Shown: positions 16,729 through 24,354 of the stretch, in pieces
How positions within the stretch are numbered: position 1 is the stretch's first letter
Layout of the letters: every line of letters begins with the position of its first letter
Origin: Dickeya zeae NCPPB 2538
GTDB lineage: Bacteria; Pseudomonadota; Gammaproteobacteria; Enterobacterales; Enterobacteriaceae
Direction: 5' to 3'
Length of the DNA: 64,000 nucleotides
Assembly: GCF_000406165.1 (NCBI RefSeq)
Contig: NZ_CM001977.1
Coordinates: forward strand, 1,581,537-1,645,536
Made by a program: the position numbers and the translations under genes
Notes under the pieces: generated by a model
What the model was told of the DNA's origin: nothing
What the model saw: the letters and a program-made list of their open reading frames with translations, nothing else
The model's database searches: none

Positions 16729-17649
16729 TCAATAGAGCGAAGGTTCCCCGTCAGGGCGTGTTTTAAAACGGCGATGCAGCCACATGTATTGGTCCGGTGC
16801 CAGCAGAATATTTTCTTCAACCAGCCTATTCATCCAGGCAGCGGTGGTGGCCTCATTTTCCAATGGGATATCCAGTTGGGCAGGACGAATGAGCAGTTCA
16901 TAACCCTTGCCATCCGGCAAACGGCGGGGGACGAACGGCACAATAGCTGGTTTTGCCGCACGGGCTAGCATATAACTACCAACCGTTGTTGCGGCATGTT
17001 TAACAGCAAATAAAGGAACAAACACGCTACTGCGTGGACCATAGTCATGATCGGGGGCGTACCAGATAATCTCGCCTTGCTTGAGCGCACGGATCATGCC
17101 TTTTACGTCTTTTCGGTCCAACATGGATTTGTTAGAGCGCATTCTTCCCCAGGTTTGCAGCCAGTCGATCAGTTTGTTGTCGTTAGGTCGATAAACACCG
17201 ATGCCGGCGTTTTGTATGCCAAAGATACGGGCCCCTAATTCCAGGGTAAGGAAATGCAGGCCAATCAGTAACACACCGCGCTGTTGTTCTCGCAGCGGTC
17301 GCATGTGTTCTAGTCCGGTTACCGTAAACCAGCGCTCCACCCGCCAGTCTGGCCAAAACCAGGCCATACCGGTTTCCATGACGCCCATTCCGACGGATTC
17401 AAAATTTTTCTTAACCAACGTCTCCCGTTCCTCCGTCGGCATATCCGGGAAGCAAAGCTGCAAATTCCGATGAGTGATCGCGACGCGGCGTTTCAGTATG
17501 CGCATTGACAGCCTTCCCAACCCAGTGCCGATGCGATAGATGAGAGGATAGGGTAACAGTACCAACAGATAGAGTAGCGCGATACCTGTCCAGGTCGGCC
17601 AGTAGCGTGGGTGTAGCAGCGAGCGATTGAAGGCGGGGATTTGAGTCAT
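16729..17649 (-). CDS. lpxL: Lipid A lauroyl acyltransferase LpxL (HtrB)
   Basis: 306 residues. It has an N-terminal membrane anchor (about 18-40) and the HX4(D/E) acyltransferase box HFLTLE (His132, Glu137). RWF, GVYRPNDNKLIDW and WYAPDHDYGP are characteristic of LpxL/LpxP. It adds the secondary lauroyl chain to Kdo2-lipid IV-A on the inner leaflet. The cold-shock paralogue LpxP is similar; the neighbours mdtG and trhO match the E. coli htrB locus and favour LpxL. Confidence 0.93.
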   Translation of the reverse strand: MTQIPAFNRSLLHPRYWPTWTGIALLYLLVLLPYPLIYRIGTGLGRLSMRILKRRVAITHRNLQLCFPDMPTEERETLVKKNFESVGMGVMETGMAWFWPDWRVERWFTVTGLEHMRPLREQQRGVLLIGLHFLTLELGARIFGIQNAGIGVYRPNDNKLIDWLQTWGRMRSNKSMLDRKDVKGMIRALKQGEIIWYAPDHDYGPRSSVFVPLFAVKHAATTVGSYMLARAAKPAIVPFVPRRLPDGKGYELLIRPAQLDIPLENEATTAAWMNRLVEENILLAPDQYMWLHRRFKTRPDGEPSLY

Positions 17650-17893
17650 AGCGTTAGTATTAAAAAACGGCGAATAATACGCCGACGGTTAATGGAGTTA
17701 TTTGCGTTTTCCAACAGAGCAGCCAAAGGCAACGTTTTTGAGAAGAAAACACGTGTGTGTTTTTATCCGCAAATTCAACACGGTATTTATCATAGCATCT
17801 GTGAAATACAGGTTTTAACGTTTGATGACATTAGGGCGGGAGTCAACATTGCGCCAGCGATCCCCGCACGGTGACGGCGGGGATTATTGGCTG

Positions 17894-18988
17894 TCAGGAG
17901 GTGAACAATCCTTTGGCGTAGTGAGGCTCACAGCGCCAGAACTGAGGCGGTACGGTGACGTTTTCTTTCAGTCGGATCGCGGCATGCCATGGCCAGCGAG
18001 GATTAAACAACATGGCACGGGCAAGGGCTACCGCGTCCGCTTCTTCGGTCGCAAGAATAGCTTCCGCCTGCTCAGGCTCCGTAATCAACCCGACGGCAAT
18101 CGTCACCAGCCCCGTTTCCTGACGAATCTTTTGTGCGAAAGGCACCTGATAGTTGGGAGCAGGCTGGATGTGTTGCAACGGCGATAGTCCACCGCTGGAA
18201 ACATGAATATAGTCACATCCCAGTTGACTCAGCACGTGACCAAGCTCAATGGACTGTGCCAAATCCCAGCCGCCTTCAACGGCATCCGTGGCGGAAATGC
18301 GAACACCGACTGCTTTATGCGGTGGAAACACCTCTCGTACCGCCATATAAACCTCACGCAGTAACCGTATCCGATTGGTCAGTGAACCACCGTATTCGTC
18401 GTCACGCTGGTTGGATAGCGGCGAGAGAAACTGGTGCAACAGATAACCGTGTGCCGCATGGATCTCTATCAAATCGAATCCCAGTCGGTCTGCCCGTTTG
18501 GCTGAGGCGGCAAAGGCATCAATCAGGTTTTTGATTTGATCATGGCTCATGGCGACCGGCACGGTGTCATCAGGGGCATAAGGCAATGCCGAGGGCGCGA
18601 CGGTTTGCCAGCCACCTTGTGTGGGAGACAGGAAGGCCCTGTTAGCCCAAGGGGCATCGGTTGAGGCCTTTCGGCCAGCATGGCCGAGCTGAATACCCAA
18701 CGGGATAGTGGAGTGCTGACGGATTCCCCGGATGACGGGTGCTAAAGCACGTTCGGTATCGTCATCCCACAGGCCGAGATCGTGTGGTGAGATGCGTCCT
18801 TCCGGTGCCACGGCGGTGGCTTCAAGAATCAGTAAGCCCGCGCCGGAATGCGACAACGTGCCCAGGTGCATCATGTGCCACTCTGTGGCTTTGCCGTCTT
18901 TTGCGGAGTACTGACACATGGGTGCGATGATAATACGGTTTGGTAGCGTCAGGTTTCCCAGTGCCAATGGACTGAACAGCTTGCTCAT
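17894..18988 (-). CDS. Old Yellow Enzyme family oxidoreductase (YqjM/XenA type)
   Basis: 364 residues, a TIM-barrel FMN enzyme of the thermophilic-like OYE class. PNRIIIAPMCQYSA has the conserved Cys next to FMN typical of this class. HAGRKAS, HAAHGYLLHQFLSPLSN (His pair for substrate) and SSGGLSP (phosphate region) are visible. It reduces alkenes conjugated to carbonyls, nitroesters or other electrophiles with NAD(P)H; the physiological substrate is unknown. It sits between lpxL and trhO, where E. coli has no such gene. A hairpin without a T-run (ATCCCCGC / GCGGGGAT near 17860-17883) follows the stop. Confidence 0.88.
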   Translation of the reverse strand: MSKLFSPLALGNLTLPNRIIIAPMCQYSAKDGKATEWHMMHLGTLSHSGAGLLILEATAVAPEGRISPHDLGLWDDDTERALAPVIRGIRQHSTIPLGIQLGHAGRKASTDAPWANRAFLSPTQGGWQTVAPSALPYAPDDTVPVAMSHDQIKNLIDAFAASAKRADRLGFDLIEIHAAHGYLLHQFLSPLSNQRDDEYGGSLTNRIRLLREVYMAVREVFPPHKAVGVRISATDAVEGGWDLAQSIELGHVLSQLGCDYIHVSSGGLSPLQHIQPAPNYQVPFAQKIRQETGLVTIAVGLITEPEQAEAILATEEADAVALARAMLFNPRWPWHAAIRLKENVTVPPQFWRCEPHYAKGLFTS

Positions 18989-19086
18989 GAAGATAAACCC
19001 TCATCTAAGATAAATTCAGCACACCATGCCAGAGTGGCTGCTGTGTCTGAACTACGGATTTCACATTCCGATATCCCCGTCGTTCA

Positions 19087-19115
19087 CTGACAGCATGCTG
19101 TCCCTCCTGTATGAT
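19087..19115 (+). promoter_or_regulatory. Predicted trhO promoter with palindrome in the spacer
   Basis: -35 CTGACA (19087-19092), 17-bp spacer, -10 TATGAT (19110-19115). The perfect 12-bp palindrome ACAGCATGCTGT (19090-19101) overlaps the -35 and spacer, a typical operator place. Confidence 0.5.
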
Positions 19116-19198
19116 GCGACGGAAATTTATTGGTTACGCAACATCGCGTTCATATCATCTTAACGCCATTCACCTCAATAAAAACAGGACAGTACACC

Positions 19199-20269
19199 AT
19201 GCCAGTGTTACATAACCGTGTTTCCAATGAGGAACTGAAAGCGCGCATGCTCGCTGAAGCCGAGCCGCGAACGACAGTGTCCTTTTACAAGTATTTCCAA
19301 CTAGATGAGCCACAGGCTTTTCGTGACGCACTGTATGTCGCGTTTGAGCAGGCTCGGGTATTCGGCCGCGTCTATATCGCCAGCGAGGGGATCAATGCGC
19401 AGATAAGCGTCCCTGCCAGTCGGTTTGAGGATTTTCGTACCGCGTTGTATGGCGCGCATCCGGCATTAAACGGCGTTCGTTTGAATATTGCACTGGAAGA
19501 TGACGGTAAGTCATTTTGGGTATTACGCATGAAAGTGCGGGATCGCATTGTTGCCGATGGGATTGACGACGCCAGTTTCGATCCAACACGGGTAGGGCAG
19601 TACCTCAAGGCGGAAGAGGTTAACCGGATGGCCGATGACCCCGACACCTTGTTCGTGGATATGCGTAATCATTACGAATATGAGGTTGGCCATTTTGAAA
19701 ACGCGCTCGAAGTGCCTTCCGATACATTTCGTGAGCAATTGCCGATGGCCGTCGATATGCTTGCAGAAGCACGTGATAAGAATATCGTGATGTACTGCAC
19801 CGGCGGGATTCGCTGCGAAAAAGCCAGTGCTTATATGCTTCATCATGGCTTCAGGAATGTTTACCATGTTGAAGGCGGCATTATTGAATATGTCCGTCAG
19901 GCTAAATCCCGCGGGTTACCACTGAAGTTTATCGGCAAGAATTTCGTGTTTGACGAACGGATGGGGGAGCGGGTATCCGATGATGTGATTGCGCATTGTC
20001 ATCAATGTGGGGAGCCTTGTGATACTCACGTCAATTGCAAAAATCAGGGATGCCATTTGTTGTTCATCCAATGCCCGACATGCGCAGAAAAATATGCGGG
20101 TTGCTGTAGCAGCGCGTGTCAGGAAGAAACACGGTTGCCGCTTGAAGAGCAGCGTCTGCGTCGCAAGAATCGTGAAATCAGCATGAAGATTTTTAACAAA
20201 TCGAAAGGGTTGCTGAACACCACATTGGGGATTCCAGCACCGGAAAAAGAACCCAGAAAAGACAAATAA
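19199..20269 (+). CDS. trhO: tRNA uridine(34) hydroxylase TrhO (YceA)
   Basis: 356 residues (E. coli 350). The N-terminal acylphosphatase-like region has FGRVYIASEGINAQISVP. A rhodanese domain (about 135-235) has active-site loop CTGGIRCEK. A Cys-rich C-terminal zinc-binding part (CHQCGEPCD, CKNQGCH, CPTC, CCSSAC) follows. TrhO makes 5-hydroxyuridine at position 34 of several tRNAs using O2, the first step to cmo5U/mcmo5U. The start MPVLHNRVSN is chosen by homology over a 23-residue upstream extension. Confidence 0.95.
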   Translation: MPVLHNRVSNEELKARMLAEAEPRTTVSFYKYFQLDEPQAFRDALYVAFEQARVFGRVYIASEGINAQISVPASRFEDFRTALYGAHPALNGVRLNIALEDDGKSFWVLRMKVRDRIVADGIDDASFDPTRVGQYLKAEEVNRMADDPDTLFVDMRNHYEYEVGHFENALEVPSDTFREQLPMAVDMLAEARDKNIVMYCTGGIRCEKASAYMLHHGFRNVYHVEGGIIEYVRQAKSRGLPLKFIGKNFVFDERMGERVSDDVIAHCHQCGEPCDTHVNCKNQGCHLLFIQCPTCAEKYAGCCSSACQEETRLPLEEQRLRRKNREISMKIFNKSKGLLNTTLGIPAPEKEPRKDK

Positions 20270-20286
20270 TCAGAGTGAAAATAAGT

Positions 20287-20308
20287 GCAGGGCCTGTAAG
20301 AGCCCTGC
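20287..20308. terminator. Hairpin between convergent trhO and yceI
   Basis: GCAGGGC (20287-20293) / GCCCTGC (20302-20308) with an 8-nt loop. It has no U-tract on either side, so it may be only a transcript-end stabiliser. Confidence 0.45.
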
Positions 20309-20316
20309 ATTAGCGA

Positions 20317-20898
20317 TTATTTCTGACGAACACCTTCGATAGAGATAATCAGTTCTACTTCCTGAGACGCTGGGCCAAGATCGGTTGTGATATTGAAATC
20401 TTTTAGCGCCAGTTTACCTTTCGCCTCAAAACCAGCACGGTACCCGCCCCATGGGTCATCACCTTTGCCCATCAGTTTGGCATCCAGCGTTAAGGGTTTG
20501 GTGACACCGTGTAATGTCAAATTACCGGTGATTTTTAATATATCCCCATCTTTCTGAACGCCGGTTGAGACAAATGTTGACTGAGGGTATTTGTCAGCAT
20601 TTAACAATTCAGCACTACGAATGTGTTTGTCGCGCTCTGCCTGATTGGTATCCACACTGTTGGTATTAACTGTCACGTTCACTTTATCCGCTGCGGGGTT
20701 ATTTTCGTCGAACGTAAATGTCCCGTCGAAGTCTTTGAATGAACCGTAAATCCAGCTATATCCCAGATGTTGAATCCGAAATTGAATAAACGCATGTTGC
20801 TCTTTCTTGTCAATTTGATAATCGGCAGCAGAAGCCGGGCCGGTCCAGGAGAACAGTGATGCCAGGGTGACACCCAGCAGAAGCATTTTTTTCAGCAT
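20317..20898 (-). CDS. yceI: YceI-family periplasmic protein
   Basis: 193 residues. Signal peptide MLKKMLLLGVTLASLFSWTGPASA is followed by a mature lipocalin-like YceI domain beginning ADYQIDKKEQHAFIQFRIQHLG. The family binds polyisoprenoid lipids in a beta-barrel; the role in enterobacteria is uncertain (high-pH and osmotic induction reported). It lies 29 bp downstream of the cytochrome b561 gene on the same strand, the conserved yceJ-yceI pairing. Confidence 0.92.
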   Translation of the reverse strand: MLKKMLLLGVTLASLFSWTGPASAADYQIDKKEQHAFIQFRIQHLGYSWIYGSFKDFDGTFTFDENNPAADKVNVTVNTNSVDTNQAERDKHIRSAELLNADKYPQSTFVSTGVQKDGDILKITGNLTLHGVTKPLTLDAKLMGKGDDPWGGYRAGFEAKGKLALKDFNITTDLGPASQEVELIISIEGVRQK

Positions 20899-20927
20899 TG
20901 GTATTTTTCCTTAAATTCCAAAATGAA

Positions 20928-21482
20928 TTAATCAACATGTCGACCAGACATGCGTTTTAGCGTTACATCACGATCAATAAAATGATGTTTTAGTGCCGCG
21001 AGTGCATGTAAAACCGATAAAACGACAACCGACCAGGCAAGATATAAGTGAATCTTGCCAGCAGTATCAGCCTGGTTTTGAATACCACTTAGCGTCGCAG
21101 GGACGGAGAACCAGCCAAAAACAGAAATAGCCTGACCTTCAGCCGTGGAAATCAGATAGCCACTAATAAGAATACTAAATAACAGTAAATACAGAAAGAT
21201 ATGCGCTGCCGTAGCACCGACACGGGTTAACGTTGAATAGCTTGAAAGCGCTGGAGGCGGTGGGGAAAGCCAGCGCCATATAACGCGGAAAAACAGGGTC
21301 AGAAACAGCAGTATGCCTATCCCCTTGTGTATTTCCGGTGCGTTGTGATACCAGGGGTTGTAATATCCCAGTGTGACCATCCACAGTCCTAAGGCAAACA
21401 TACCATACACTGTTATGGCACTGACCCAGTGCAGGAGTACACTGATATATCCATATCGGGTTGATGTATTACGCCAAACCAT
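20928..21482 (-). CDS. Cytochrome b561 (CybB/YceJ)
   Basis: 184 residues, four TM helices, di-haem b561 family. Candidate haem ligands are His in LLHWVSA, EIHKGIG, KIHLYLAW and LHALAALKHHF. It is a quinol- or superoxide-linked electron carrier in the inner membrane. The start MVWRNTSTRYGY (21482) is chosen because AAGGA lies 8 nt upstream; ATG 18 nt earlier has no ribosome site. It is probably co-transcribed with yceI. Confidence 0.9.
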   Translation of the reverse strand: MVWRNTSTRYGYISVLLHWVSAITVYGMFALGLWMVTLGYYNPWYHNAPEIHKGIGILLFLTLFFRVIWRWLSPPPPALSSYSTLTRVGATAAHIFLYLLLFSILISGYLISTAEGQAISVFGWFSVPATLSGIQNQADTAGKIHLYLAWSVVVLSVLHALAALKHHFIDRDVTLKRMSGRHVD

Positions 21483-21857
21483 TATTGAAATCCTTATCAT
21501 TTACTGGCAACTGTTACAGGAACATAACTATACGGAATCGTAAAATCAATATAAAAATAGCATATTCAAATCAGCTGGATAATATTTCAGTGTTTTTGAA
21601 TGTGTGTTTGTATTTTATTCAAATGGGTTGCTTGAGTGTGGTTTGTTATTTTTATGATTTTTTATTTTTTAATAAATAAATTGGATTTATCTTAAAATAC
21701 ATTATTTATTTTCTGGTTGTTTTATTTTGATTTTTCTCTTAACAAAGAAATAAGAGAATAAATTATTGGTCTGGTGATGATAACGGTAGGACACCGCTCA
21801 GGGAGCGGTGTCCGGATGGTGAAAAATAGTGGTGAATGATGATAAATATAAAAAGTG
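21483..21857. other. AT-rich intergenic region with one strong hairpin
   Basis: 375 bp, very AT-rich at 21540-21770 and without a credible gene. An 11-bp perfect hairpin, GGACACCGCTC / GAGCGGTGTCC (21789-21813), lies beyond the bssS stop. It lacks a U-run but may protect or end the bssS mRNA. Confidence 0.5.
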
Positions 21858-22112
21858 TTAATGCTTAAGGTAGTCAATCAGTTGGCAGTCTTTTGATTCA
21901 ATTTTGGCAATGCCAGCCTCCAGGATAGAGATGAGCTGTTTTGCCACATCGGTGGTCAACCATAATGTGCGATCGACCTGGGCTTCGTCCGGCGCCTGGT
22001 CCTCCATAGCGAGGTAATGCAGACGGATCATCATCGCGTCATAACTGTCAACGGTACTGATATCCCAACCCACAAGCGGGTGCGTTTGAATAATCTCATT
22101 TTTTCTGTCCAT
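21858..22112 (-). CDS. bssS: Biofilm regulator BssS (YceP)
   Basis: 84 residues, matching E. coli BssS over its length: IIQTHPLVGWDISTVDSYDA, TLWLTTDVAKQ and ISILEAGIAKIES. A small cytoplasmic protein that affects biofilm formation through signal (indole, AI-2) uptake; its mechanism is unknown. A long AT-rich leader precedes it. Confidence 0.93.
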   Translation of the reverse strand: MDRKNEIIQTHPLVGWDISTVDSYDAMMIRLHYLAMEDQAPDEAQVDRTLWLTTDVAKQLISILEAGIAKIESKDCQLIDYLKH

Positions 22113-22345
22113 AAATACCCCTTATTGACTAGTTACTACCGTGAGTGACTAAACGAGGTTTAAGACGGCTCTTGTAGCTGAGCAATATCAGTATATCTCT
22201 GTCGGATTCATTTATGGAAATTAAATGTAAAAAAAACTCAAGTGGATGTTTCGATTAATTATCCAGCAGAATGAGGGGAATGAATTGAACAAAAATAGTA
22301 CAGTGCGTTAATGTAAGATGGCAATGCATCACCACATCTTTAGCG

Positions 22346-22377
22346 AAAAAAAGAAAGGCCGGACGAGATGTCTGGCC
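22346..22377 (-). terminator. Terminator of dinI
   Basis: Minus strand GGCCAGAC / GTCCGGCC stem with one internal mismatch, then a U-run from the A7 at 22346-22352. It begins 33 nt past the dinI stop. Confidence 0.75.
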
Positions 22378-22409
22378 GTTGGGTAACCAGTGCGAATAGA
22401 AAAAAGGTA

Positions 22410-22652
22410 TTACTCGCTCTGAACAAACCAGTCCTCAGCGCTTTCCCAGGTTTCCTGCAGGATTTCCGATATTTTCTCTTTGTCGTCTTTACTGCCGCCA
22501 AAAATGCTCAGGTTATTCGAGGCGGCATAACGGATGCTCACCGGGGTATCCGGGTAAATGTCATGAACCCGGTGGCTAAGCTCATGGGTTAATGCTTCAA
22601 GTGCGCCAGTAGGCAGTAGGGTGGTTTTTGCAATAGTCAGTTCAATACGCAT
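22410..22652 (-). CDS. dinI: DNA damage-inducible protein DinI
   Basis: 80 residues. The start MRIELTIAKT and end ISEILQETWESAEDWFVQSE match DinI. The acidic C-terminal helix mimics DNA and binds RecA, stabilising or modulating filaments and slowing UmuD processing. A LexA box upstream makes it an SOS gene. GGAGG lies just before ATG. Confidence 0.95.
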   Translation of the reverse strand: MRIELTIAKTTLLPTGALEALTHELSHRVHDIYPDTPVSIRYAASNNLSIFGGSKDDKEKISEILQETWESAEDWFVQSE

Positions 22653-22666
22653 GGTTGCCTCCTTTT

Positions 22667-22686
22667 TACTGTGATTTTATACAGCA
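22667..22686 (-). promoter_or_regulatory. LexA box of dinI
   Basis: TACTGTGATTTTATACAGCA fits the consensus TACTG-N10-CAGTA: perfect CTGT-N8-ACAG with an AT-rich centre. It is 15 bp upstream of the dinI start. Confidence 0.92.
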
Positions 22687-22775
22687 AAAAGAAAAAGGCA
22701 ACAACATGGATAAAAAATAACAACATGGATGAAAATGTAACGCGCGGCCTTCACATGACCGCGCGCCGCCCGCTA

Positions 22776-23819
22776 TCAGACGACAGACCAGTTCAGGCTC
22801 TGTCCTGCAAGGAATGGAATAATGCATTCTTCACCTGTCACGATCTCTTCGGGAAATTGCACCGGCTGGCGGTGTAATTCCAGAGTATCTTCATTGACGG
22901 GCAATCCATAAAAACGCGGGCCATTCAATGAGCAGAATGCTTCCAGTTTATCCAGCGCATTCAACTCCTCAAATACCGTGGCGTAAGCGCTTAATGAAGC
23001 CTGAGCGTTGAAAACACCAGCACAACCGCAGGAGGACTCTTTACGGTGTTTCGCGTGGGGGGCGGAGTCTGTGCCAAGGAAAAACTTCTCACTGCCTGAG
23101 GCAACGGCTTCACGTAATGCCTGTTGGTGAATGTTACGTTTAAGTATGGGCAGGCAGTACAAATGTGGGCGGATACCACCGACCAGCATATGGTTACGGT
23201 TAAACATCAGATGCTGTGGGGTAATGGTGGCAGCGACGAAGCGATCGGCTGCTTGCACATACTGGGCGGCTTCGCGGGTGGTGATATGCTCAAACACCAC
23301 CTTCAGTTCTGGGAAGTGCTGGCGCAGCGGCTCCATGATTTGCTCGATAAAGCGGGCTTCGCGATCGAAGATATCGACTTGTGGGTCGGTGACCTCACCA
23401 TGAACCAATAGCGGCATACCCAGTTTCTGCATCGATTCCAGTATGGGGTAGATGGTTTTGATATCGGATACACCATGGCTGGAGTTAGTGGTGGCATGAG
23501 CCGGGTAAAGTTTAGCGGCAGTAAAAACGCCTTGCTGGTAGCCGGAGATAATTTCGTTTTTATCCAGTGATTCTGTCAAATAACAGGTCATCAGTGGCTG
23601 GAAGGTGTCGCCAGCCGGTACGGCAGACAAAATCCGTTGCCGGTACGCCTCTGCCTGGGCGACGCTGGTAATGGGCGGTGTCAGATTCGGCATGACAATA
23701 GCTCGGGCGAACAGGCGGCTGGTGTAAGGCAGCACGGCTTTGAGCATCTCGTCATCACGCAGATGAAGGTGCCAGTCGTCAGGGCGACGAATCTTCAAAA
23801 TAGTCGGCAAAGGGGTCAT
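22776..23819 (-). CDS. pyrC: Dihydroorotase PyrC
   Basis: 347 residues (E. coli 348). The zinc site includes DDWHLHLRD, the carboxylated Lys in FTAAKLYPAHATTNS, VHGE, FEHITT and GTDSAPH. It closes carbamoyl-aspartate to dihydroorotate in pyrimidine synthesis. GGAG precedes ATG by 6 nt. The leader contains a perfect CCCCTG / CAGGGG hairpin (23847-23861), which recalls the nucleotide-dependent leader control of E. coli pyrC, although here it lies upstream of the ribosome site. No convincing PurR box was seen. Confidence 0.96.
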   Translation of the reverse strand: MTPLPTILKIRRPDDWHLHLRDDEMLKAVLPYTSRLFARAIVMPNLTPPITSVAQAEAYRQRILSAVPAGDTFQPLMTCYLTESLDKNEIISGYQQGVFTAAKLYPAHATTNSSHGVSDIKTIYPILESMQKLGMPLLVHGEVTDPQVDIFDREARFIEQIMEPLRQHFPELKVVFEHITTREAAQYVQAADRFVAATITPQHLMFNRNHMLVGGIRPHLYCLPILKRNIHQQALREAVASGSEKFFLGTDSAPHAKHRKESSCGCAGVFNAQASLSAYATVFEELNALDKLEAFCSLNGPRFYGLPVNEDTLELHRQPVQFPEEIVTGEECIIPFLAGQSLNWSVV

Positions 23820-23997
23820 GAAACGCTCCGCGGTCAGTAAATAACGCCCCTGAAGCAGGGGGAAATACGGCGGGGAATAAGCATAAGCGGAAAGTGTAGT
23901 GAATGCATCCGTTCGTTGTGAAAAGGTTGAAATTAGCTTGTTATTGGCGTTTTATGGGTGAATATTCAATCTGTTGCTATATCAATGGAGTATTGTG

Positions 23998-24285
23998 ATG
24001 GAAATTCGTATCGTTGCCAGTGTTCAGGCCAAGCCGGAATTTATCAATGAGGTTGCCGCTGCGGTTCGTCAGGTGGTTGCACCGAGCCGTCAGGAAGAGG
24101 GAAATTTGCAGTATGAACTGCATGAAGAGTTGAACAAAAGCGGCTCATTCGTCTTTTTTGAGCGCTGGAAGAGTCAGCAGGCCATCAGTGAACATGAGCA
24201 GACCGCGCATTTCCGTGCGCTTGTCGCGCAGTTGGAAGGCAAAGTAGAGAGTATGGATATTAAATTATTGCAGCCAGTAGCATAA
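23998..24285 (+). CDS. Antibiotic biosynthesis monooxygenase (ABM) domain protein
   Basis: 95 residues, a single ABM ferredoxin-like fold related to YgiN quinol monooxygenase: EIRIVASVQAKPEFINEV, EEGNLQYELHEE, FVFFERWKSQQAISEHEQT. It may oxidise quinols or similar small molecules. The start is at 23998, with GGAG 7 nt upstream. Divergent from pyrC and convergent with rne. Confidence 0.85.
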   Translation: MEIRIVASVQAKPEFINEVAAAVRQVVAPSRQEEGNLQYELHEELNKSGSFVFFERWKSQQAISEHEQTAHFRALVAQLEGKVESMDIKLLQPVA

Positions 24286-24312
24286 AAAAATGCCCGTCAT
24301 ACAGACGGGCAT
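24285..24312 (-). terminator. Terminator of rne, overlapping the ABM stop codon
   Basis: ATGCCCGTC (24290-24298) / GACGGGCAT (24304-24312). The A-run at 24284-24290 is the U-tract for minus-strand transcripts from rne. Confidence 0.8.
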
Positions 24313-24324
24313 CGAATCACCATC

Positions 24325-24351
24325 AGCACCTGCATTAGCAGGTGCTTTTTT
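24325..24351 (+). terminator. Terminator of the ABM gene
   Basis: AGCACCTGC / GCAGGTGCT stem with an ATTA loop and a T-run, 39 nt past the ABM stop and only 3 bp from the rne stop codon. Confidence 0.85.
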
Positions 24352-24354
24352 CTG

